From Bdellovibrio sp. (lineage in GTDB: Bacteria > Bdellovibrionota > Bdellovibrionia > Bdellovibrionales > UBA1609): a stretch of DNA of 5,853 nt. This document shows positions 1-5,853 of the stretch, one piece after another. The position numbers were made by a program, and so were the translations under genes. Location of the stretch: the NCBI GenBank assembly GCA_003694355.1, contig RFKI01000307.1, forward strand, positions 1 through 5,853, written 5' to 3'. Position 1 is the stretch's first letter. Each line of letters opens with the position of its first letter. A model generated the notes under the pieces. That model made no database searches. It saw only the letters and a program-made list of their open reading frames with translations, and was not told the origin of the DNA.

Positions 1-42
1 TGTTTTTATTACAAGGTTTTTCAACACGATAGTCGAGCAGTT

Positions 43-1881
43 CTAGGAGGCCACCTTCACCTTATCCGCCGCTGCTGCCTCATAATCAGAATACTTGGTG
101 CGCACCCAAATTTTCTCACCTGTTTCACTCACATAACCACGCACCTTATAAAGCGTAAGGGGCTTGCTTTTGCCCTTCACTTCGGCCTTCCCGGCCAGTT
201 CCAGAATAAAACGGTCTTTCACCTTCTCAGCAATTTCATCACTGAGTAAAAGATCGGCCCCAAAGGCCTTGGTGGAAGCCTCAATACGAGCCGCCTGGTT
301 CACCGCATCCCCAATCACCGTGTACTCCATGCGCTCACTGGAACCAATGGTGCCCGAAATGGCCTCCCCAGTATGAAGACCAATACCTATCTTGATTTCC
401 ACCTGCCCTCTTTGTAAACGCTTCTGGTTCAACTCCTCCAGAGCCTGGCGCATTTCCAAACAGGCCTTAACGGCATTGTATTCATCCTCTTCGGAAGGCT
501 CAGGAGCTCCCCACACGGCCATAATGGCATCACCAATAAATTTATCCACCACCCCATGGTGCTTGTTAATAATGCCCACCATGATCTGAAAATACTCATT
601 GAGCATATCCACCACTTCTTCGGCTGTATGCCCCTCACTGAATTTGGTAAAATCCCGAATGTCACTGAAAAACACGGTGACTTTTTTCCGACTCCCTCCC
701 AGCTCCAAATCACCTTTCAAAATGTCTTCGGCAATGCTGGAACCATGGAACTTGTTAAGAACGTTTTTCATTTTGTCACGCTCTTTTAAACCATCCACCA
801 TTTGGTCAAAAGCGCTGGCCAAAGTGCCCACCTCATCGTGAGAACGCACCTGAGAACGCACTTCAAAGTTCCCTTTGGCAATCTCTTTGGCTGCATCCAC
901 CAGCTTTTCAATGGGCGCGGTTAAGCTAATGGAAAAAAGGAAGATCACAAAAAACACCACAGACACCGCTCGTCCCGTTGTGCGAAAGGCATCATAACGA
1001 ACCCGACGAGCGCCTTCCAAAATCACGTCTTTATTGGCTTGAGAAATCACCGCCAAATGAAAAGAAGGGATTTTGGCGTAGGCCCCTGTAAACTCCTGCC
1101 CCGTGGTGGGGTCTTTGTAAAGCGGCTTTTGCCCCACCCGTGCTGAACTTTTAAAGGCTTCCTTCACCACATCAATGTTTTTCATGGAACGGGCTTCAAA
1201 CACCCAGTTCTCATTGGGATGAGCCAAAAGGCGACCATCCCGATCCACAAGATACATGGTGCGCTCTCCAGAGGTGCTAAACCCTCTTTGCACCCGATCC
1301 ATGCGAATGTCAGCTATGGCAATGTAGTCCACCTGGTCATTTTCATTTCTATGCAAAGGAATACCAATGGTGATAAGAGGCACTCCGTCTTTAAAGCTGC
1401 TGTTTCGTATTTCAATTTCACCGGCAAAAACGGCAGCCTGGGAAAAACGTTTGGCTGCCTTTAAGCGCTCTCTCAGTTGAGCAATGTAGTCTTTTGAAAA
1501 ACCATATTGTTTTAAAAAAGCTTCATTCACAATGCGCTTTAAAACCTGGCCCTGAGAAGACACCACCTCCACAGCCACAATGTCCCGGTCTCGTCGAAAA
1601 GTCAGGTCTAAAGATTTTTGAATATTGGCCCCTTCAAACCGCTCCTTTAAAAGTAAGCCCCCCACCACTGTCACCTTATCCACAATATTTAAAAAAAGAC
1701 TTTCGACTTCCATGGCGCGGGCCTGAGCTTCTGTTTGGTTAAAGGTTTGCTCCCTGTTTAAAGCCTGATGTTCAAAAAGGTCCGAGCTCGTAAAGGCAAT
1801 GCTGGCGGCCACAGCCACCAGAACCAAAACGGTGATTAAAGTGAGCTTTAACCAAATAGGAAAAAGAATCTTGTTTTTCAT
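43..1881 (-). CDS. Membrane-bound class III adenylate/guanylate cyclase with periplasmic Cache-like sensor and HAMP domain
   Basis: Probably makes cAMP from ATP at the inner membrane in response to a periplasmic signal. The 612 residues read as: a short basic N-terminus and TM helix (about 9-30); a periplasmic region (about 31-300) with the Cache-type strand YLVDRDGRLLAHPN at 210-223; a second TM helix (about 303-321); a HAMP linker (about 322-370); a short coupling helix; and a cyclase domain (about 398-580). Expected catalytic residues are all visible: metal-binding Asp407 (FFSDIRDFT) and Asp451 (DKFIGD), purine-selecting Lys447 and Thr521 (EYTVIGD), and Asn528 and Arg532 (VNQAARIE). The Lys/Thr pair is the arrangement known for class IIIb adenylate cyclases, so cAMP is favoured over cGMP by inference. 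A polar, Ala-rich tail of about 30 residues follows. The ATG starts directly before the hydrophobic helix; a G-run (1885-1889) three bases upstream is a weak, close SD. Its start overlaps the stop of a possible Cys4 mini-ORF. Family assignment is secure; the ligand is unknown. Confidence 0.95.
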   Translation of the reverse strand: MKNKILFPIWLKLTLITVLVLVAVAASIAFTSSDLFEHQALNREQTFNQTEAQARAMEVESLFLNIVDKVTVVGGLLLKERFEGANIQKSLDLTFRRDRDIVAVEVVSSQGQVLKRIVNEAFLKQYGFSKDYIAQLRERLKAAKRFSQAAVFAGEIEIRNSSFKDGVPLITIGIPLHRNENDQVDYIAIADIRMDRVQRGFSTSGERTMYLVDRDGRLLAHPNENWVFEARSMKNIDVVKEAFKSSARVGQKPLYKDPTTGQEFTGAYAKIPSFHLAVISQANKDVILEGARRVRYDAFRTTGRAVSVVFFVIFLFSISLTAPIEKLVDAAKEIAKGNFEVRSQVRSHDEVGTLASAFDQMVDGLKERDKMKNVLNKFHGSSIAEDILKGDLELGGSRKKVTVFFSDIRDFTKFSEGHTAEEVVDMLNEYFQIMVGIINKHHGVVDKFIGDAIMAVWGAPEPSEEDEYNAVKACLEMRQALEELNQKRLQRGQVEIKIGIGLHTGEAISGTIGSSERMEYTVIGDAVNQAARIEASTKAFGADLLLSDEIAEKVKDRFILELAGKAEVKGKSKPLTLYKVRGYVSETGEKIWVRTKYSDYEAAAADKVKVAS

Positions 1882-2066
1882 ACACCCCCGATATCGGACA
1901 AGCCCTCTATGGCATTGAGTCCAGCTTTTGCTTTTTCAAAGAACTGACAAAAGGTCGCACACTGCAAACAGGCGAGACAAAATAACTCTGCGCTTGGGAA
2001 CTTTTGACTCGGAAGAAAAGGGCTTTCTCTGAAAGAGGGCCTCTGTGCCCTTCTGGAGGCTGGCAT
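1878..2066 (-). CDS. Possible 62-residue small protein with CxxCxxCxxxC cluster, coupled to the cyclase
   Basis: I do not recognise this as a named family. Reading from the ATG at 2066, the product is 62 residues: a basic, Pro/Ser-rich N-terminal half, then four cysteines (residues 30, 33, 36 and 40; bases 1947-1979) in the run LFCLACLQCATFCQFFEKAK, then a short amphipathic C-terminus. The CxxCxxCxxxC spacing is the one used by bacterial ferredoxins to bind a 4Fe-4S cluster, though a lone cluster without the usual Pro after the last Cys could equally bind zinc or be chance. The stop shares an ATGA with the cyclase start, as in translationally coupled genes. The start at 2066 is preferred because AGAGGG (2078-2083) lies 11 bases upstream; the frame also has an ATG at 2090, giving 70 residues, but with no SD. 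Against it: short length, no recognised homologue, and a position where promoters for both flanking genes must fit. If real, it could be a redox or metal partner of the cyclase, which is speculation. Confidence 0.4.
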   Translation of the reverse strand: MPASRRAQRPSFRESPFLPSQKFPSAELFCLACLQCATFCQFFEKAKAGLNAIEGLSDIGGV

Positions 2067-2146
2067 ATTTTCTGCTTCCCTCTTTAACATAGAAGGTTCA
2101 TGATAAAAGAGGCTTTTTCATCTCTGGTTCACAGCAAGGCTTAGGT
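2067..2146. promoter_or_regulatory. Divergent intergenic region between the leftward cyclase unit and the rightward cco operon
   Basis: Both transcription units must start in or near this stretch, so it should hold two promoters; if the Cys4 mini-ORF is not translated, the available space extends left to 1882. I cannot assign a confident promoter. Leftward, TATCAT (2100-2105) is one mismatch from a sigma70 -10 box but has no matching -35 at 17 bases. Rightward, TAACAT (2085-2090) is a weaker -10 candidate, also without a -35. The hexamer GGTTCA occurs twice in direct orientation (2095-2100 and 2126-2131), 31 bases apart, about three helical turns. A small imperfect hairpin AAAAG-AGG-CTTTT (2105-2117) lies between the copies. 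No FNR box (TTGAT-N4-ATCAA) is visible, although cbb3 operons are often under FNR-type control. Confidence 0.35.
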
Positions 2147-4324
2147 ATGAATGCGGAAACTTTACAATTTCTGGACACCCCTGAAGCTCAAGGGGAATTT
2201 TTCCAAGTCCAGCCCGATGGCTCTCGCCAAATGAAGTTTTTTGTGGAAGGCGTGAAATGCAGCCACTGCCTGTGGAATGTGGAAAACCTCAAAAATGAAC
2301 TGCCCTATGTACACAACATTCAGTTAAATCTGGGACAAAAGGTAGCCACAGTGACTGTGGCCCCAGAGGGCTCTCTGGCTCAAGTGGCTTATCAACTGCA
2401 AAAAATGGGTTATGAACCTCACCCCTTACCTCTTCAGGATGGAGAAGAGGCTAAAAACAGGCAAGTTAACAAAAAGTATCTTTTTAAAATAGCCGTGGCG
2501 GCTTTTTGCACAGGCAATATCATGCTTTTTTCTGTATCACTTTATGCGGGCCTGCACTCTTCTTTAAAGCCTGTTTTTGAGTGGCTTTGCTTTTTTCTGT
2601 TTTTGCCTGTGTTGTTTTACAGCGCCACACCCTTTTATCAAACCTCCCTTCAGGCCCTGAAACAAAAAAAGCCCTCCATTGACTGGCCCATCTCTTTGGC
2701 TCTTGTGATCGGGTTTCTTCTCAGCACCTATCACCTGATTCTCCAAAAAGGCGACTTCTACTTTGACTCTTTGGCCATGCTGGTTTTTCTTCTCCTCTCT
2801 TCACGCTACTTCCTGCTTCGAGTGCAACAACACCACCTCTCCCCTTCTTATATTAAAAGTTTCTTGCAAGCTCGAGTGGCCCAAGTGTGGGATCAGGGGC
2901 AGTGGAAAAAAAGAGCCTCTCACCGACTCCAAAAAGGACAACGCATTCGGGTGCTCAAGGGAGAAAAGCTTCCAGCCGATGGACAATTGCTCTCTGAACA
3001 AGCTCTTTTAAACACCGCTCTTTTAACGGGAGAAGCCACCCCCCGCAAACGTCTAAAGGGGGACCTCTGCTATGCAGGGACGGAACTGATCACCCCTGAA
3101 GCAGAGTTTCTGGTCACGGCCGCAGGCTCTGAAAGCCGCTTAGGAAAACTGCTTCAACAGGTGGAAAAAGAACTTTTGAAAAAAACACCTTTTATTTCTT
3201 TAACGGATCGGCTGGCGCAGGTCTTTACACTTTCTGCTTTGGCCCTGGGAGGGCTTTTTTTTCTGATCTACTCTTGGGTTGATATGGAAGAGGCCATTCG
3301 TCGCTCTTTGGCTCTGGTGATTTTAGCCTGCCCCTGTGCCCTGGCTCTGGCCACCCCTTTAAGTCAAAGCCTTTCTCTACTGAAAGCTTTAAAAGAAGGC
3401 CTTCTTATTAAAAACGCCACCGCCCTTGAGAAACTTTTGCAGGTTAAAAATATTGTGTTTGATAAAACTGGAACCCTCACGCAAGGCCACTTTCAAGTTT
3501 TGTCCTGGCTCCCCCGCCCTCCCTCGGAGCAAGAAAAACAGGTGATTTACCAATTGGAAAAAAAGGCCTCTCACCCCATTGCCGTTTTTTTCAAAAACCT
3601 GTTTGCCCAACCTCACACGCTGCCCGTAAGAGACTTTAAGGAAATCCCCGGGCAAGGGGTTTGCGGTTATGTGGGAGACGACTTTTATGAACTCAAGTCA
3701 GCCCCTTTACCTTCAGAGCCCTTGCCCGAAAGACTCCAAACCTCTAGCTGTGTCGGTCTTTACAAAAACTCCAAGCTAGTTCTTAGAGCGTTTCTGGGAG
3801 ACCAAATTCACCCTTCGGCCCCGCAACTGATCTCCTCTCTTTCCGACTATTCTCTTTACCTTCTCTCTGGAGACCAGAAAAAGGCTGTGGAAAGCTTAGC
3901 CCGACATGTTGGCATCCCCCCTCAAAATGCCTTGGCAGAACTGAGCCCTGAAGACAAGAAAAACTGGATCCAACAACACCCGCAAAGCCTCATGGTGGGC
4001 GAAGGGGCCAATGACCTTTTGGCTTTTTCTGGGAGCTACTTAAGTCTAGCTGTCAAAGGAAGTGTTGAAGCAAGCCTCCGAGTGGCGGATATTTATCTTA
4101 TGGATTCTGATCTTTTGAAAATACAAAAAGCTCTTAAGATAGCTCAAAACAACATGAACACCATCAAACGCAATCTGGTTTTTTCTTTTGTTTACAACTC
4201 CATTGGGGGAACAGCCGCCCTTTTGGGCTTCGTCTCACCTTTAATTGCAGCCGTGCTTATGCCCCTAAGTTCTCTAACGGTGATTCTCTCCTCCCTTTAT
4301 AGCATTCAAAGGAGGAGTTTATGA
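2147..4324 (+). CDS. ccoI: Copper-transporting P1B-type ATPase for cbb3 oxidase assembly (CcoI/FixI)
   Basis: Inner-membrane Cu(I) pump that moves copper out of the cytoplasm for building the CuB centre of cbb3 oxidase. The 725 residues show an N-terminal heavy-metal-associated domain (about 28-90) with metal site CSHC (Cys38, Cys41); four TM helices (about 111-135, 143-163, 179-198, 204-225); an actuator domain with TGE (294-296); TM helices 5 and 6 (about 358-378, 384-408), the latter with CPC (395-397); a phosphorylation loop with DKTGT (Asp439); the HP nucleotide motif (His476-Pro477); SGD (574-576); and two final TM helices carrying the Cu-site motifs YN (683-684) and MPLSS (705-709). 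Eight helices and CPC/YN/MxxSS mark a Cu(I) P1B ATPase, and ccoS and ccoN directly downstream identify it as CcoI rather than a detoxifying CopA. Oddity: the Mg-binding hinge motif GDGxND reads GEGAND (618-623), a conservative change at a normally invariant Asp. The first ATG is chosen; AAGG (2136-2139) sits seven bases upstream. Confidence 0.95.
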   Translation: MNAETLQFLDTPEAQGEFFQVQPDGSRQMKFFVEGVKCSHCLWNVENLKNELPYVHNIQLNLGQKVATVTVAPEGSLAQVAYQLQKMGYEPHPLPLQDGEEAKNRQVNKKYLFKIAVAAFCTGNIMLFSVSLYAGLHSSLKPVFEWLCFFLFLPVLFYSATPFYQTSLQALKQKKPSIDWPISLALVIGFLLSTYHLILQKGDFYFDSLAMLVFLLLSSRYFLLRVQQHHLSPSYIKSFLQARVAQVWDQGQWKKRASHRLQKGQRIRVLKGEKLPADGQLLSEQALLNTALLTGEATPRKRLKGDLCYAGTELITPEAEFLVTAAGSESRLGKLLQQVEKELLKKTPFISLTDRLAQVFTLSALALGGLFFLIYSWVDMEEAIRRSLALVILACPCALALATPLSQSLSLLKALKEGLLIKNATALEKLLQVKNIVFDKTGTLTQGHFQVLSWLPRPPSEQEKQVIYQLEKKASHPIAVFFKNLFAQPHTLPVRDFKEIPGQGVCGYVGDDFYELKSAPLPSEPLPERLQTSSCVGLYKNSKLVLRAFLGDQIHPSAPQLISSLSDYSLYLLSGDQKKAVESLARHVGIPPQNALAELSPEDKKNWIQQHPQSLMVGEGANDLLAFSGSYLSLAVKGSVEASLRVADIYLMDSDLLKIQKALKIAQNNMNTIKRNLVFSFVYNSIGGTAALLGFVSPLIAAVLMPLSSLTVILSSLYSIQRRSL
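4310..4315 (+). promoter_or_regulatory. Strong Shine-Dalgarno for ccoS inside the ccoI 3' end
   Basis: A perfect AGGAGG lies five bases before the ccoS ATG and encodes part of the last codons of ccoI (Gln-Arg-Arg-Ser-Leu). Together with the ATGA stop/start overlap, it fixes the ccoS start and indicates translational coupling to the upstream ATPase. Confidence 0.85.
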
Positions 4325-4524
4325 GTGTGCTCTTGTTGCTGATTCCTTTTTCTCTTTTAATGGGCGGTCTTTTTCTGTGGCTCTTCTTTATGGCTGTTAA
4401 AAAAGATCAGTTTGATGACCTGGTCACCCCCGCTCATCGCATGCTTTTAGAAGATGAAACCATTCAACAACCAAGTCTTAACAGAAAGGATTCCAACCAT
4501 GCAGGAACAAATCACCTACGATGA
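4321..4524 (+). CDS. ccoS: cbb3-type cytochrome oxidase assembly protein CcoS
   Basis: Small inner-membrane protein needed for maturation of cbb3 oxidase; in bacteria where ccoS was deleted, the oxidase forms without its haem b and CuB cofactors, so it acts at the stage of loading the CcoN subunit. The 67 residues comprise one TM helix (about 4-25), then the family signature KKDQFDDLVTPAHRMLLEDE (27-46), matching the usual GQFDDLxxPAxRIL pattern, and a polar cytoplasmic tail of about 20 residues that is probably dispensable. Length is within the normal range for CcoS. Its ATG overlaps the ccoI stop as ATGA, and its last 26 bases overlap the start of ccoN in another frame, which partly explains the low-information tail. 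The ccoI-ccoS adjacency is a conserved feature of cbb3 assembly loci. Confidence 0.93.
   Translation: MSVLLLLIPFSLLMGGLFLWLFFMAVKKDQFDDLVTPAHRMLLEDETIQQPSLNRKDSNHAGTNHLR
4486..4490 (+). promoter_or_regulatory. Shine-Dalgarno for ccoN inside ccoS
   Basis: AAGGA, within the purine-rich run AGAAAGGA (4483-4490), is eight bases before the ATG at 4499. It supports starting ccoN there, inside the end of ccoS, rather than at the next in-frame ATG (Met20), which would remove part of the first TM helix. Confidence 0.7.
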
Positions 4525-5853
4525 TGACATCGTAAAGAAATTTCTTTTTGCCACCATGCTGTGGGCTGGAGTGGCATTTCTTCTCGGTGTGTGGGCCGCC
4601 TTTGAAATGGCTTTCTGGCAGATGAACTTTAATCTGGAGTGGCTCACCTTTGGGCGTTTGCGCCCCCTTCATACCAATGCCGCCATTTTTGCCTTTGCTG
4701 GCAATATCATGTTTGCTGGCATTTACCACTCCACCCAGAGGTTACTAAAAACCCCACTTTTCAGCCGCACGCTTAGCTTGATTCACTTTTGGGGCTGGCA
4801 ACTGATTATTGTGGCGGCTGCCATTTCCCTGCCCTTGGGTTTTTCCCATGGAAAAGAGTATGCTGAACTGGAATGGCCCATTGACATTGCCATTACCGTG
4901 ATTTGGGTGGTGTTTGCGGTTAACTTTTTTGGAACTTTGGCTATTCGACGCGTGAAACACCTTTATGTGGCTCTCTGGTTTTACATTGCCACCATTGTCA
5001 CCGTGGCTGTTCTTCATATTTTTAACTCCCTTGAGATTCCTGTGGGTTTTATGAAAAGTTATCCCATTTGGGCGGGTATTCAGGACGCCCTTGTGCAATG
5101 GTGGTACGGACACAATGCCGTGGCGTTTTTCCTCACCACCCCTTTTCTGGGACTGATGTACTATTACCTGCCCAAAGCGGTGAACCGCCCCATCTACAGT
5201 TACCGACTGTCCATTGTCCACTTCTGGGCACTGGTGTTTATTTATATTTGGGCTGGCCCGCACCACTTGCTCAACACGGCCCTTCCTGACTGGGCTCAAA
5301 CCCTTGGTATGATCTTTAGCCTGATGCTTTGGGCCCCCAGTTGGGGAGGCATGATCAATGGTCTTCTCACGCTTCGTGGCGCCTGGGACAAATTGAGGAC
5401 AGAGCCCATTGTGAAGTTTCTGGTCACGGCTGTGACCTTTTATGGAATGTCCACCTTTGAAGGCCCCATGCTCTCCATTAAATCCGTCAACTCTCTAGCT
5501 CACTACACAGACTGGATCATTGCTCACGTGCACGGGGGCACCTTGGGCTGGAATAGCTTTATGGCTTTTGGAATTATCTACTACCTTGTTCCCAAACTTT
5601 ATAACACCCCTCTTTACAGCAAACGGCTAGCCACTTGGCATTTCTGGCTCGGCCTTTTGGGAATTTTAATTTACTACATTTCCATGTGGGCTTCGGGTAT
5701 CACACAGGGACTTATGTGGAGGGCCTTCGATAGCAATGGCCTTTTGGTTTACCCTGACTTTGTGGAAACCGTGACTAAAATCGTACCGCTCTACCATGTG
5801 CGTGCTTTAGGGGGCACCATTTTTCTCGGCGCCTTTTTACTTCTGATTTACAA
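4499..5853 (+). CDS. ccoN: cbb3-type cytochrome c oxidase catalytic subunit I (CcoN), 3' end cut by window
   Basis: Catalytic subunit of the high-affinity cbb3 terminal oxidase: reduces oxygen to water at a haem b3-CuB centre and pumps protons across the inner membrane. The frame is open for 451 codons to the window edge without a stop. Expected ligands are visible: His58 (RLRPLHTN) and His345 for low-spin haem b, His343 for haem b3 (IIAHVHGG), and His205 (WWYGHNA) with His255-His256 (WAGPHHLLNTALPDW) for CuB. Tyr249, six residues before the His pair, matches the tyrosine that is cross-linked to a CuB histidine in cbb3 enzymes. The conserved Glu of FEGPMLS is Glu321. The protein is hydrophobic throughout, consistent with the 12 helices of CcoN; the final visible stretch HVRALGGTIFLGAFLLLIY looks like the last helix, so probably only about 20-30 residues are missing unless it is fused to CcoO. 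It overlaps ccoS by 26 bases and uses an internal SD. Confidence 0.96.
   Translation, partial: MQEQITYDDDIVKKFLFATMLWAGVAFLLGVWAAFEMAFWQMNFNLEWLTFGRLRPLHTNAAIFAFAGNIMFAGIYHSTQRLLKTPLFSRTLSLIHFWGWQLIIVAAAISLPLGFSHGKEYAELEWPIDIAITVIWVVFAVNFFGTLAIRRVKHLYVALWFYIATIVTVAVLHIFNSLEIPVGFMKSYPIWAGIQDALVQWWYGHNAVAFFLTTPFLGLMYYYLPKAVNRPIYSYRLSIVHFWALVFIYIWAGPHHLLNTALPDWAQTLGMIFSLMLWAPSWGGMINGLLTLRGAWDKLRTEPIVKFLVTAVTFYGMSTFEGPMLSIKSVNSLAHYTDWIIAHVHGGTLGWNSFMAFGIIYYLVPKLYNTPLYSKRLATWHFWLGLLGILIYYISMWASGITQGLMWRAFDSNGLLVYPDFVETVTKIVPLYHVRALGGTIFLGAFLLLIY

Noticed and set aside
1..42. Possible terminator for the leftward cyclase
   Set aside because: The 42 bases after the stop contain T-runs on the plus strand, but on the transcribed minus-strand product these are A-runs. 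No GC-rich stem followed by a U-run is visible.
1494..1742. Plus-strand frame with a Pro-rich product inside the cyclase gene
   Set aside because: Antisense shadow of the cyclase sensor region; no SD, no recognisable motif, and the minus-strand frame is clearly the coding one. The other plus-strand frames under the cyclase (164-376, 392-589, 556-841, 1219-1464) fail for the same reason.
2023..2035. Inverted repeat CTTTC-TCT-GAAAG
   Set aside because: A five-base stem with a three-base loop and low GC content; too weak and too common to call a hairpin, terminator or operator.
1882..2146. FNR, CRP or sigma54 sites expected upstream of a cbb3 operon
   Set aside because: No TTGAT-N4-ATCAA, TGTGA-N6-TCACA or GG-N10-GC element with TGGCAC/TTGC context could be seen by eye, so no such site is annotated.
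3389..3655. Minus-strand 88-codon frame inside ccoI
   Set aside because: Covers the DKTGT and nucleotide-binding region of the ATPase on the opposite strand; shadow with no independent support.
4745..5299. A 184-codon open frame on the minus strand opposite ccoN
   Set aside because: It lies entirely antisense to a well-conserved CcoN frame with intact ligands. Its product is Asn/His/Gly-rich with no recognisable domain, as expected for the shadow of a membrane-protein gene.

Overview
The window holds one leftward signalling gene and the start of a rightward respiratory operon, separated by a short divergent region. Base composition is moderate (judged by eye). The class III cyclase resembles the dCache-HAMP-cyclase proteins common in Bdellovibrio-like and other former deltaproteobacteria. 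With a cbb3 oxidase locus that opens with its copper-loading genes, this suggests a Gram-negative, oxygen-respiring bacterium, perhaps Bdellovibrionota. The phylum is an inference from recognised protein style, not a search result.

Left part, minus strand (43-1881): a complete membrane-anchored class III nucleotide cyclase with two TM helices, a periplasmic Cache-like sensor, a HAMP linker and a full set of catalytic residues. Its ATG overlaps the stop of a possible 62-residue ORF (1878-2066) that carries a ferredoxin-like CxxCxxCxxxC cluster and lies in what would otherwise be called intergenic DNA. If that small gene is real, only about 80 bp (2067-2146) remain for both divergent promoters.

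Right part, plus strand (2147 to the window end): ccoI/fixI (Cu-transporting P1B ATPase), ccoS (small assembly protein) and ccoN (catalytic subunit of cbb3 cytochrome oxidase, cut by the window edge). The three genes overlap each other (ATGA between ccoI and ccoS, 26 bp between ccoS and ccoN), so they are almost certainly one transcript. CcoI supplies copper for the CuB centre of CcoN, CcoS is needed for cofactor insertion into CcoN, and CcoN carries the haem b, haem b3 and CuB ligands. ccoO, ccoP and other assembly genes are presumably just beyond position 5853.

Most of the window is recognisable biology. The two points most worth checking are the Cys4 mini-ORF coupled to the cyclase and a GDGxND to GEGxND change in the hinge motif of the P-type ATPase. 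I see no mobile element, CRISPR array, tRNA, rRNA or convincing terminator.
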